The notes under the pieces were generated by a model. That model saw only the letters and a list, made by a program, of their open reading frames with translations, did not search any database and was not told the origin of the DNA. The translations under genes and the position numbers were made by a program. From assembly GCA_029880325.1 (NCBI GenBank), contig JAOUOP010000024.1, positions 46,074 to 110,073 of the forward strand: a DNA stretch of 64,000 nt, read 5' to 3'. Below, in pieces: positions 9,410 through 17,313 of this stretch. Within the stretch, counting starts at the first letter, position 1, and every line of letters begins with the position of its first letter. Origin of the DNA: Myxococcales bacterium. GTDB taxonomy: Bacteria; Myxococcota_A; Polyangia; Polyangiales; JAFGIB01.

Positions 9410-11479
9410 TCAATCCTTGGGTACCAACTCCAGACCGGCCGGGCAAGCCACCTCGACGCCGGTGGGACCCGAGTCGGTACGCAGAATCTTGAACTCCACG
9501 CGCCGATTCTTCTCCCAGGCCTCCTTGTTGCTGGCCGCATCGACCGGGCAGCGCTCGCCGTAGCCGGCGCTGCGCATGCGATTCATGTCCACACCACGCT
9601 GTCCCAAAGCTTGGACAACCGATGCGGCGCGGTCGGAGGTCAGACGGATGTTGTAGTCGTCGGCTCCGCGCTCGTCGGCGTGGCCTTGGATCTCGATCAT
9701 CGTGATCTGGGGATTGCCCATCAAGGTGGCCGCAACCGCGTCGACGATGGGGAAGGACTTGGACAGGATCTCCGCGCTGTCGGTGGCGAAGTAGATCTTC
9801 TCCAGGATGATGATCTCGTTTTCCTCGATGATCACGTTGCCGCGGTCGGGGCAGCCGTCTTCATCCTCGAAACCGTTGTAGCTCTCGGGATCGTTGGGAC
9901 AGCTGTCGTCCACGTCCAGGATGCGGTCCTTGTCGTTGTCGGGATCGGGGCAGCCGTCGGCGTCTTCGAAGTCGTCCTTGTCCTCGGGGTCGTTGGGACA
10001 CAGGTCGTCGACATCCAGGATGCCGTCGGAGTCGTTGTCGGGATCGGGGCAGCCCTCTTCGTCTTGGAAGCCGTCGCGGTCTTCGGGATCGTCGGGGCAC
10101 TCGTCGACGTTGTCGAGGATGCCGTCTCCGTCGCGGTCGCCGATATTGCCCTCGGGGCAGCCATCCTTGTCGGAGTCGCCGTCGTGGTCCTCGGGCACCA
10201 GCGGGCACTCATCGTCGACGTCGAGGATGCCGTCGCGATCGTTATCGGGATCGGGGCAGCCCTCTTCGTCCTCGAAGTTGTCGAAGTCCTCGGGCTCGTC
10301 GGGACAGGCGTCGACGTCATCCTTGTAGCCGTCGCCGTCACGGTCACCGATGGAGGGCTCGAAGATGAAGCCGAGCACACCGCGAATGTCGGCGGAGTTC
10401 ACGCTCTCGAGCACGCCGACGCCGCCAGCGAGCACCAGGTAGCTGTTGTCCTCGACGAAGAGCTTGAGACCGCCGATGGCCTCGGCACCGAGCGTGCCGG
10501 CGCTGGCGTCGTCCATCACCTTGCCCATGTACACGTCGCCGACCAGGGCGGCGGACTTGGCGAAGCGAAAGCTCATGGCAGCGCTGGCGGTGACCAGATC
10601 GTTGTACTCGACGTCGGTGGCACCGGTGACCGGCCCTGGACAGGTGGCGTTGGTGGTCTCGCCCATGCTGCCATCGCACATGCCCGGATTGAGCAAGCTG
10701 CCGCTGGGCATTCCCATCAAGCGATTGACCGGGGAGACCTGGCCATCGAAGGGCAAGATGGCGCCATCGCCGGAGTTGAAGCGGTAGCCGCCATTGACGC
10801 CGATGCGGAAGGCCGGCGCCGGCACCCACTCGACCGCCAGCCGCGGCCAGGCCGCGAAGCCCGGCTCGCCACGAAACTCGCTGGCATCGCCGGTGGGCAG
10901 CTCGAGCTGCAGCAGCGCCGCGACACCAAAGGCGTTGGCCTCGTGGCGCAGCAGCCGGATCTTGCCGTGCAGGGTGACGTTGCCCAGGCCCTGGCTGTCG
11001 AGGCCCGCGGGCACGTCGTCGTCGTTGTAGATGCCCGGCACCACCGCGCTCGGCCCCTGCAGCACCATGATTGGAACCTGCACGCCGACCACGGCCCGAT
11101 TGGCAATGCCGTAGTTGAAGTGCAGCGTGCCGGTGATGGCGGTGTTGACCAGGTGATCGGTGCGGGAAAAACCATCCTGCCCGATGCCATCGGCGTCGAA
11201 CTCCACCGCAGCATTCTCGTCAAACTCGAAGGCCCGGTAGGGCATGATGCCCAGACCCAAGTCGAGCACCAGGCCGAAGCTGTAGTCGCCATCGCCCAGC
11301 ACGCTGGTGCCATTGGTGCTGATATAGCCCTTGGAATCGATGGCGGGGCGGAAGAGATGGGCGTCGGCCCCGACACCGCCATTGAAGTTCGCGCCCTGGG
11401 CTTCGACGGAAGTCGAAACGAGTGCTGCGATCAGTACCGAAATAAGACGAAAAGAATTGAACGTACGCTGCCGGATCAT
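9410..11479 (-). CDS. OmpA-family outer-membrane protein with thrombospondin type 3 repeats
   Basis: A 689-residue outer-membrane protein. It has a signal peptide (residues 1 to about 27, ending STSVEA), then an N-terminal beta-barrel of about 360 residues. Several Asp-rich thrombospondin type 3 repeats follow (about 370-560), with units such as GDRDGDGILDNVDECPDD and CPDPDNDRDGILDVDD that bind calcium. A C-terminal OmpA peptidoglycan-binding domain follows (about 565-680; FATDSAEIL and IEIQGHADERGADDYNIRLT). The expected role is to tie the outer membrane to the cell wall with a calcium-stiffened linker. ATG at 11479 is chosen over an in-frame TTG at 11485. A TTGACA-type promoter lies upstream at 11520-11549. 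Confidence 0.95.
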   Translation of the reverse strand: MIRQRTFNSFRLISVLIAALVSTSVEAQGANFNGGVGADAHLFRPAIDSKGYISTNGTSVLGDGDYSFGLVLDLGLGIMPYRAFEFDENAAVEFDADGIGQDGFSRTDHLVNTAITGTLHFNYGIANRAVVGVQVPIMVLQGPSAVVPGIYNDDDVPAGLDSQGLGNVTLHGKIRLLRHEANAFGVAALLQLELPTGDASEFRGEPGFAAWPRLAVEWVPAPAFRIGVNGGYRFNSGDGAILPFDGQVSPVNRLMGMPSGSLLNPGMCDGSMGETTNATCPGPVTGATDVEYNDLVTASAAMSFRFAKSAALVGDVYMGKVMDDASAGTLGAEAIGGLKLFVEDNSYLVLAGGVGVLESVNSADIRGVLGFIFEPSIGDRDGDGYKDDVDACPDEPEDFDNFEDEEGCPDPDNDRDGILDVDDECPLVPEDHDGDSDKDGCPEGNIGDRDGDGILDNVDECPDDPEDRDGFQDEEGCPDPDNDSDGILDVDDLCPNDPEDKDDFEDADGCPDPDNDKDRILDVDDSCPNDPESYNGFEDEDGCPDRGNVIIEENEIIILEKIYFATDSAEILSKSFPIVDAVAATLMGNPQITMIEIQGHADERGADDYNIRLTSDRAASVVQALGQRGVDMNRMRSAGYGERCPVDAASNKEAWEKNRRVEFKILRTDSGPTGVEVACPAGLELVPKD

Positions 11480-11519
11480 TGACAAGCCCCTGGCTACGCC
11501 TGCACGGCTCCGCGCGCCG

Positions 11520-11549
11520 GGGCTAGCATGTTCCTATTTTGGGTGTCAA
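11520..11549 (-). promoter_or_regulatory. Candidate sigma-70 promoter for the OmpA-TSP3 gene
   Basis: On the minus strand TTGACA (11544-11549) is followed after 18 bases by TAGCCC (11520-11525), about 40 bases before the ATG at 11479. The -35 is perfect; the -10 keeps only TA. The -35 context TTTGACACCC is the same as that of the promoter before the FHA gene at 13701-13706. Confidence 0.4.
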
Positions 11550-11663
11550 ACAATGGGTTCGACTGGTTGGCGCGGCCACAGCCCTGGGTGATGCCCCAAA
11601 ATCATGTGTCGTGCCCCGATCCGGAAGATCTCCAACCGGCTGTGACGCGCGACGGAAGGCGCT

Positions 11664-13346
11664 TCACTGCCCCAGCAGACGCCGGTAGTAGTCGGCCTTT
11701 TTCGCCGTGGGAAAGCGCTGCACGTAGAGATTCATGTTGCGCTCGGCCTGGGCGGCATTGCCAACCGCACGGTAGGTCTCGATGAGCAGCCCCAACTCCT
11801 GGGCCGTGCGCGCCCTGCCGTTGAGCGCCCGGATCACGCAGCTGTTGTCGCCGCGCGCCACGCAGGCCTTGGCGATCTCCATCGGCGACTGGCTCGGCTC
11901 CCCGCGCGCAGCGGAGGCCGCGGCGGACTTGGCGGACTTGCCACCGCGGCGCGTTCGGGCCTTGGCCGTCGGTTGGGCCGCCTTGGCTTCGTCGACCAGG
12001 GCCTGCGCTTCTTCTTTGAGCGTCAGCGGCATGGTCGCGATCTCGGTAACGCTGCGCGCCATCTTCGCAGCGCGCCCCGGCGAACTCGCCAGCTCGACGC
12101 GCGCCTGATCGATGCGCGAGCGACCGAGTGCCTCGGTGGCGGCTGCCACCTCGGGACGCACGCGGAAGAGGCTCTGGGGACTGAGACCCGCGAAGGCCTC
12201 GTAGGCCGCTTCGGCGTCGCCCCCCTCCAACGCCGCCTTGCCGCGAACGAAGGCCTGCTCTTCCTCGTGGTTGACCTTGGCCGTCATGTGGCAAGCGGCC
12301 GCCTCTGACGACTCGGGTTTGAGCTTCAGCGCAGCCGAGGCGTGGGCCATGGCCTCGGCGAAGCGCGCGCCAGCGACCGCCTCGCGGCAGGCTGCGAGCA
12401 GCTGTGGGAAGTCGGTGGGAGGCGCCGGCGCGATCGCCTGCTCCGACGGTGCAGGCTCGGTCGGCGGTGTGGGCTCGGCGCTCTCGGTGCCCGGTGGGGA
12501 CGCTGGGGCCGGACCGATGGCGGTGGCGACTTCGGGCTGCTCGGCCGCGCCGCCGCTGAAGACGATCGCCAGGGCGGCGGCGGCCGCGGCCGCCACGATG
12601 ACGGCGGCAAGCAAGACCGGTCGTCGGCTCTTGCCGCGCGACGACATCAGCATCGAGGCTTCGCTCGGATCGAAGACGTATTTCTCGTCGGCCCCCACGA
12701 AGCGCAGCACCACTTCGCCCAGCTCGAGCATGGCCCCGGGGCGCAGCTCGGCCTCGCCCACGGGCTCACCGTTGAGCAGTAGACCGTTGGCACTGCTCTG
12801 ATCGGTGACCTTGAATACGCCGTCGGCCACGGTCAACACGGCGTGCTCGCGCGAGACCGAGCGATGGTCGAGGGTGACGTCGGCTTCGGGCGCGCGGCCG
12901 ATGCTGATCTGACCCTTGTGCGGGATGGTGAACTCGGCGCCGACGCTGACGGGACCGAAGACGATGAGCCGTGCCGGCCGCGGCACCCTCGGTAGCTTCT
13001 TGACCGTCGTGGGCTCGGTCTCGCTGACCTCCGTGGAGATGTCGGGGATCTCGGCGACCTCGGCCTGGACCGTGAGCGTGTAGTCGCCGAGTTGGATCTC
13101 GTCACCGGCGGCAATGGCGGCCTCACCAACGATGGCTCGCGAGTTCAGCACCACGCCGTTGTAGGAGTCCAGGTCGCGCAGCAGATAGCCATCGTCGACG
13201 CGGGTGAGGCTGGCATGGTGGCGCGAGATGTTGCGCTCGGTCAGGCGGATCGTGTTGCCGTCCTTGCGACCGATGGTGATCTCATCACGCACCAGCGGCA
13301 CCACGGTGGTGGTGCCCTCGTTGTCTGAAATCACGAGCTTGATCAT
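11664..13346 (-). CDS. Double-FHA membrane protein with TPR-like C-terminal region
   Basis: A 560-residue signalling protein. FHA domain 1 (residues about 20-85) has IGRKDGNTIRL, ISRHHASL and DLDSYNGVVLN. FHA domain 2 (about 140-210) has ISIGRAPEADVTLD, VSREHAVL and DQSSANGLLLNG. Both keep the Arg, Ser-x-x-His and Asn residues that bind phosphothreonine. A basic stretch then a single membrane helix (about 240-262, LLAAVIVAAAAAAALAIVF) places the FHA domains in the cytoplasm and a Pro/Ala linker plus helical repeats outside. It likely reads Ser/Thr kinase output at the envelope. A purine-rich GGGAGGG precedes the ATG at 13346 by 2 bases. Confidence 0.92.
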   Translation of the reverse strand: MIKLVISDNEGTTTVVPLVRDEITIGRKDGNTIRLTERNISRHHASLTRVDDGYLLRDLDSYNGVVLNSRAIVGEAAIAAGDEIQLGDYTLTVQAEVAEIPDISTEVSETEPTTVKKLPRVPRPARLIVFGPVSVGAEFTIPHKGQISIGRAPEADVTLDHRSVSREHAVLTVADGVFKVTDQSSANGLLLNGEPVGEAELRPGAMLELGEVVLRFVGADEKYVFDPSEASMLMSSRGKSRRPVLLAAVIVAAAAAAALAIVFSGGAAEQPEVATAIGPAPASPPGTESAEPTPPTEPAPSEQAIAPAPPTDFPQLLAACREAVAGARFAEAMAHASAALKLKPESSEAAACHMTAKVNHEEEQAFVRGKAALEGGDAEAAYEAFAGLSPQSLFRVRPEVAAATEALGRSRIDQARVELASSPGRAAKMARSVTEIATMPLTLKEEAQALVDEAKAAQPTAKARTRRGGKSAKSAAASAARGEPSQSPMEIAKACVARGDNSCVIRALNGRARTAQELGLLIETYRAVGNAAQAERNMNLYVQRFPTAKKADYYRRLLGQ

Positions 13347-13678
13347 TGCCCTCCCGGGCCCTTCCCCCGGGAACCACGGACCGCGGACGAAGCCCCTGGA
13401 AAGCTGCCGGAGTTCGCCACGGAATCCACGATTTCGCTCATGCCTGCTTCGACTTCGGCGGCTTTTGACGGCCCTGGCTCATTCAGCGCTTTTCCAAGGC
13501 CGTTTGCCCTCCTCGAAAGGAGCACTACCCGCCCTGGATCGCGCCGAACGCCCTGAAAAACGTTGTCCTGCGCGATCATCTGCCAAAAAACGCAAAAGTC
13601 GAGGCTAGCGGGCGCGCCCTCCGGAATAAGCGAGGCCGAATTTGGCTCGCCACCGGACGCCGGTCGAGGCGAACTCAA

Positions 13679-13706
13679 ATGCTACGCAACGCCCCCGGGG
13701 TGTCAA
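13679..13706 (-). promoter_or_regulatory. Candidate sigma-70 promoter for the FHA gene
   Basis: Minus-strand TTGACA (13701-13706), a 16-base spacer, and TAGCAT (13679-13684). Transcription would start near 13672, leaving a leader of about 325 bases before the ATG at 13346. The leader holds an open frame (13343-13678) whose stop overlaps the FHA start. The rest of the 447 bases between the FHA and VWA genes shows only a possible plus-strand -10, TAGAAT at 13732-13737, for the VWA gene. Confidence 0.5.
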
Positions 13707-13793
13707 ATGGGATGTGGGTGAAGCGCTACCCTAGAATTGGGGGAGAGCGTCGCCCTGGCACCGGGGCGGCGGCTGCCGCAGGATGATGCAGCG

Positions 13794-15305
13794 ATGGCAA
13801 GCGCCCGCGCAGCGACCGCTCAGGTGATCGTGCTACTGGTGACCGCCGCCTGGGGCGGCTGCGGCGACGACGGCGGGCGGACGGAATTCTTCCGAACGGG
13901 GGCCAACGACCCTGCCGACAACAACCCCGACGCCGGTGGCAGCCGCCGCAGCCGGGTCGTGAGCGAGCGCGGCTCCGAGTCTCAGCTACCGGTCGCCGAC
14001 GAGGTTGTGGAACTGGCCTTCGGCGCCGAGACCGTGCGGCACCGCATCGAGATCCTGGCGACTCCGGCCGCCGTGGACGTGCACATCAACGTCGACACCA
14101 CAGCCAGCATCGGCGCGGAGATCGACGCACTGCAGCAGGGCCTGACCACGACCGTGACCAGCGGCCTGCGCGAGCGCGTGGCCGACGCCAGCTTCGGCAT
14201 CTCGCGCTTCGAGGACTTCCCGCGGGCCCCCTACGGCTTCGACGGCATCCGCGAGGGCCAGGACGCCCGAGCCGACACGCCCTTCGAATTGGTCACGCCG
14301 ATCACCTCCGAACTCGAGCGGGTCGAGAGCGCGGTGGCAACCCTGGACCGACCGCTCGGCGAGGGCGGCGACTCACCCGAATCCTGGGCCGAGGCGATCT
14401 ACCAGATCGCCTCGGGCGAGGGTTACCGCAGCGGCGGCGAGCAGCTGATCGAGCCCTGGAAGGGCGTTGCGGCAGTCGGCGGGGGCAGCGGTGGTGGCGT
14501 CGGCTTCCGCGAGGACACCCTGCGCGTGCTCCTGCAGATCACCGACGCGCCGGCCCACGACCCCGACGACTACCTGCCCCACTTCGCCGGTACGCGATCG
14601 CTGCAGGACGCTGCAGAAGCGGCCCTCTTGGCGCAGGTGCGCGTGGTGGGCATCGCCACCGGGGCCTGCGTGCCCACCCCTGAGGAGCCCTGCGAACAAG
14701 GCCGCGCCAGCGAGGTGCACCGGTTGGTGCGGGAGCAGCTCGAAGCCCTCGCCCACCGCACCGAGGCCACCATCGAGGCACCCGAGCAGGGCGCCTGCCC
14801 CGGCTCCCTCACGGGCGCAGGTCCCGAAGCACAGCAGGGACGCTGCCCGCTGGTCTTCGACGCGGCCCAGGACGGCAGCGGGCTTTCGGAAACGCTGGTC
14901 GAAGCCCTGGTGACGCTGATCGAGGATGTACGCTTCGAGCGGGTCGCAGCGCGTGTGGCCGATGACCCCATCGGTTTTGTGCGCACGGTCGAGGCGATCG
15001 CAATCGAGCAGGAGCCGGGTCTTTCGCCCGCGGAAACGGCCGATCTGGAACCCGAAGACGCCGTCGATGGCATCGAGGAGAGCTTCGTCGGTGTGCGCCC
15101 GGGCACGCGCATGGTCTTCGAGCTGGGCCTGCAGAACACACAGATCGCGCCAGCCAGCGAACCCCAGAGCTTCCGCCTGCGGATCCGGATCGAGGGCGAC
15201 GCGATCCTGCTCGAGGAGAGGCTGCTGCGGGTGGTCGTGCCGCCGGGCCCGGGCCCCGCGCCGCCCCCTCCGGGGGTCGAGGACGGGCTCGACGCAGGCG
15301 CCTGA
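13794..15305 (+). CDS. Lipoprotein with von Willebrand factor A-like domain
   Basis: A 503-residue surface lipoprotein. The signal peptide ends in a lipobox-like AAWGGC, with Cys at about residue 23, followed by Gly/Asp. Residues about 95-400 form a VWA-like domain: VDVHINVDTTASIGAEID carries a MIDAS-type motif in the form D-x-T-x-S, and LLQITDAPAHDPDDY fits the later metal-site Asp loop. A C-terminal beta-rich segment (from about 430, RPGTRMVFELGLQNTQI) ends in a Pro-rich tail. Such lipoproteins are typically adhesive or scaffold factors. The ATG at 13794 is chosen because it starts the lipoprotein signal; the frame is open from 13737. Confidence 0.8.
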   Translation: MASARAATAQVIVLLVTAAWGGCGDDGGRTEFFRTGANDPADNNPDAGGSRRSRVVSERGSESQLPVADEVVELAFGAETVRHRIEILATPAAVDVHINVDTTASIGAEIDALQQGLTTTVTSGLRERVADASFGISRFEDFPRAPYGFDGIREGQDARADTPFELVTPITSELERVESAVATLDRPLGEGGDSPESWAEAIYQIASGEGYRSGGEQLIEPWKGVAAVGGGSGGGVGFREDTLRVLLQITDAPAHDPDDYLPHFAGTRSLQDAAEAALLAQVRVVGIATGACVPTPEEPCEQGRASEVHRLVREQLEALAHRTEATIEAPEQGACPGSLTGAGPEAQQGRCPLVFDAAQDGSGLSETLVEALVTLIEDVRFERVAARVADDPIGFVRTVEAIAIEQEPGLSPAETADLEPEDAVDGIEESFVGVRPGTRMVFELGLQNTQIAPASEPQSFRLRIRIEGDAILLEERLLRVVVPPGPGPAPPPPGVEDGLDAGA

Positions 15306-15384
15306 AAAATCCGCGCCCACGGCCGCGGCGCCGTGCTACCCCTGCGCGCGCCCGGTGGACGGGCGCGGCGAGTATTCGGAGATC

Positions 15385-16251
15385 ATGACACAGACCCTCG
15401 GAATCATCGGTGGCAGCGGCCTGTACGCCCTGGAAGGGCTCGAGGCAGTGGAAGAAGTTCAGGTCGAGACGCCCTTCGGGGAACCGTCGGATGCGGTGCT
15501 GCGCGGCCGACTGGGCGAGACGACGCTGCTGTTTTTGCCACGCCACGGACGCGGCCACCGGGTCGCCCCCCATCGCATCAACTACCGAGCCAACGTCTTC
15601 GCGCTCAAGGCCCTGGGCGCCCAACAGGTCGTGAGTGTCTCGGCGGTGGGCTCGCTGCGCGAGGAGCTACATCCGGGCGACTTCGTCCTGGTCGACCAAT
15701 TCATCGACCGCACGCGCAGCCGCGCCAGCACCTTCTTCGACGACTTCGGCATCGTCGCCCACGTGGGTTTCGGCCATCCCGTAGACGCCGCGCTGCAGGG
15801 CGCGCTGGCGCAGGCGGCGCGCGGCGTCGGACTCGAACCCAAGCTGGGCGGCACCTACGTGTGCATGGAGGGGCCGCAGTTTTCGACGCTGGCCGAGTCC
15901 CAGCTCTACCGCAGCTGGGGCGCGCACGTCATCGGCATGACCAACCTTCCCGAGGCCAAGCTCGCACGCGAAGCGGAACTGCCCTACGCCACGGTGGCCA
16001 TGGTCACCGATTACGACTGCTGGCATCAAAGCGAGGAGGCGGTCACGGTCGAAGCCGTGATCGCGGTGCTGCAGGCCAACGTTGAACACGCGCGCAAGCT
16101 GATCGGCGCGCTGCTGCCACGGCTGCCAAACCCGGCGCAGAGTCCGGCAAGTTCGGCGTTGAAAGATGCCATCTTGACGGCCCCCGACAGCATCGACGCG
16201 GACACGCGAAAGGCGCTCGCGCCCCTGCTGGGTCGCTATCTGCCGGCCTGA
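15385..16251 (+). CDS. mtnP: S-methyl-5'-thioadenosine phosphorylase
   Basis: A 288-residue cytoplasmic enzyme that cleaves methylthioadenosine with phosphate to adenine and methylthioribose-1-phosphate, the first step of methionine salvage. Family motifs are LGIIGGSGLY (residues 5-14, phosphate loop), FLPRHGRGHRVAPHRINYRA, and YVCMEGPQFSTLAES with GMTNLPEAKLAREAEL (substrate site). The catalytic Asp region MVTDYDCWH is intact. The frame is open from 14926 in another gene's shadow; the ATG at 15385, with GGAG three bases upstream, gives the standard family length. It follows the VWA gene by 79 bases and could be co-transcribed. No other methionine-salvage gene is in the window. A purine nucleoside phosphorylase is less likely given these motifs. 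Confidence 0.95.
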   Translation: MTQTLGIIGGSGLYALEGLEAVEEVQVETPFGEPSDAVLRGRLGETTLLFLPRHGRGHRVAPHRINYRANVFALKALGAQQVVSVSAVGSLREELHPGDFVLVDQFIDRTRSRASTFFDDFGIVAHVGFGHPVDAALQGALAQAARGVGLEPKLGGTYVCMEGPQFSTLAESQLYRSWGAHVIGMTNLPEAKLAREAELPYATVAMVTDYDCWHQSEEAVTVEAVIAVLQANVEHARKLIGALLPRLPNPAQSPASSALKDAILTAPDSIDADTRKALAPLLGRYLPA

Positions 16252-16274
16252 AGTGCCGGCGCTGACAATCGCTG

Positions 16275-16523
16275 TCAGCCCACGGCTGCGAGCGGCGCCG
16301 GGACCTGACTCAGGGGCTCGCCCTGGTGCTTTCGCCGCACCTCGGCCACCAGATGCAGCAGCTCGTCCCGGTCGACCAGACCCGCGTCGAGCAGAGCCTC
16401 CATGTAGCCGTCGGCCCGCGCCATCAGGCGCACCTTGCCGGCATGAAGCTCGCCGCGCGCGCGTGCATCAATGGACTCGCCCAGCAGCGCCTGCAGTTTC
16501 GAGATCAACTCTTCGTAGCCCAT
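16275..16523 (-). CDS. Small hypothetical helical protein
   Basis: An 82-residue, charged, all-helical protein with no signal or membrane segment. It resembles small two-helix proteins found beside tRNA or metabolic genes, but no family is recognised. The start at ATG 16523 is chosen because AGGAGG lies six bases upstream, a strong ribosome binding site; the in-frame ATG at 16544 lacks one. It lies just downstream of the tRNA-Leu gene on the same strand and is convergent with mtnP (23 bases between stops). Confidence 0.65.
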   Translation of the reverse strand: MGYEELISKLQALLGESIDARARGELHAGKVRLMARADGYMEALLDAGLVDRDELLHLVAEVRRKHQGEPLSQVPAPLAAVG

Positions 16524-16584
16524 GGTTGGCCTCCTGCCAGCCATGGATGCCTGCGGCGATCGCCGGGGTCAAAAAAATGGGTTG

Positions 16585-16666
16585 TGCCGGGGGCGGGACT
16601 CGAACCCGCACGCCACGGGGGCGAGCGATTTTAAGTCGCCTGCGTCTGCCATTCCGCCACCCCGGC
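16585..16666 (-). tRNA. tRNA-Leu (anticodon UAA)
   Basis: A complete 82-base cloverleaf. The acceptor stem pairs GCCGGGG with CCCCGGC. The D arm is GCGGAATGGCAGACGC. The anticodon loop CTTAAAA has anticodon TAA at 16631-16633. A long variable arm marks it as class II, and the T arm contains GGGTTCGAGTCCC. The CCA end is not encoded. It decodes UUA and, by wobble, UUG, both presumably rare in this GC-rich genome. Confidence 0.96.
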
Positions 16667-16734
16667 AAGTGGTGCGGGCGCCACCCTAACACAGCCGTGC
16701 GGGTGGCGCCGCAGCACAGCGGCACGCCGCGGGT

Positions 16735-17133
16735 TCAGGCCTCCATCGGAGGCGGCATCTGCGGGCCCGGGATCTCGGCCCGCACCGACTTCACGTCGTT
16801 GTTGCGGTCGACCAGGATCACCTTGGGCTCGAAGGTGCGCGCTTCCTCGGTGTCCATCTCGCCGAAGGTGGCCAGGATCACCAGATCGCCGGGCGAGTTG
16901 CCGTGGGCGGCGGCACCGTTGATGCAAATCACGCCCGAGCCGCGCGGCCCCGGCAGCGCGTAGGTCACGAGACGCGTGCCCTGGGTGATGTTCCAGACGT
17001 GCAACTCCTGGTTGGGGAGGATGTCCGCAGCGTCCATCAGGTTCGCGTCGATGGTGCAGCTGCCCTCGTAGTCGAGGTCGGCGTGCGTGATCACGGCGCG
17101 ATGAATCTTCGACAGAAACATTCGGCGGCGCAT
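16735..17133 (-). CDS. panD: Aspartate 1-decarboxylase
   Basis: A 132-residue precursor of the pyruvoyl enzyme that makes beta-alanine from aspartate for pantothenate and coenzyme A synthesis. Self-cleavage occurs at Gly24-Ser25 in DYEGSCTID, turning Ser25 into the pyruvoyl group. KIHRAVITHADL (residues 9-20) and the later NGAAAHGNSPGD are typical. The start MRRRMFLSK at 17133 matches the E. coli numbering exactly, although the frame is open from 17166. A promoter with a 17-base spacer lies at 17194-17222. No other pantothenate gene is nearby. Confidence 0.96.
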   Translation of the reverse strand: MRRRMFLSKIHRAVITHADLDYEGSCTIDANLMDAADILPNQELHVWNITQGTRLVTYALPGPRGSGVICINGAAAHGNSPGDLVILATFGEMDTEEARTFEPKVILVDRNNDVKSVRAEIPGPQMPPPMEA

Positions 17134-17193
17134 TCGGCTGTCCTTTCCGCGCCAGTAGCGTCCCAATACGGGTACACCCAGGCGATTGCGTGA

Positions 17194-17222
17194 AATCTAC
17201 ATGCTGTCAAGCGTGTGGGCAA
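17194..17222 (-). promoter_or_regulatory. Candidate sigma-70 promoter for panD
   Basis: Minus-strand TTGCCC (17217-17222), a 17-base spacer and TAGATT (17194-17199), 61 bases upstream of the panD ATG at 17133. A competing TTGACA lies inside the spacer but has no good -10. The divergent UPF0182 gene starts at 17314, so this 180-base gap probably drives both; GATAAT near 17254 is a possible plus-strand -10. Confidence 0.5.
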
Positions 17223-17313
17223 GTGTAACCCGCTCGCGTGGGTGCGTCGGGCGATAATTGCGGCCGTTGCCCCCGTGACGAGCCTCCCCCAATCGTGGTA
17301 GCGGCCGACCATC

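Noticed and set aside
16275..16666. tRNA-Leu as an integration site of a genomic island
   Set aside because: No integrase gene lies next to it and no copy of its 3' end is seen nearby; the neighbours are ordinary metabolic genes. XerC at 46307 is the housekeeping recombinase.
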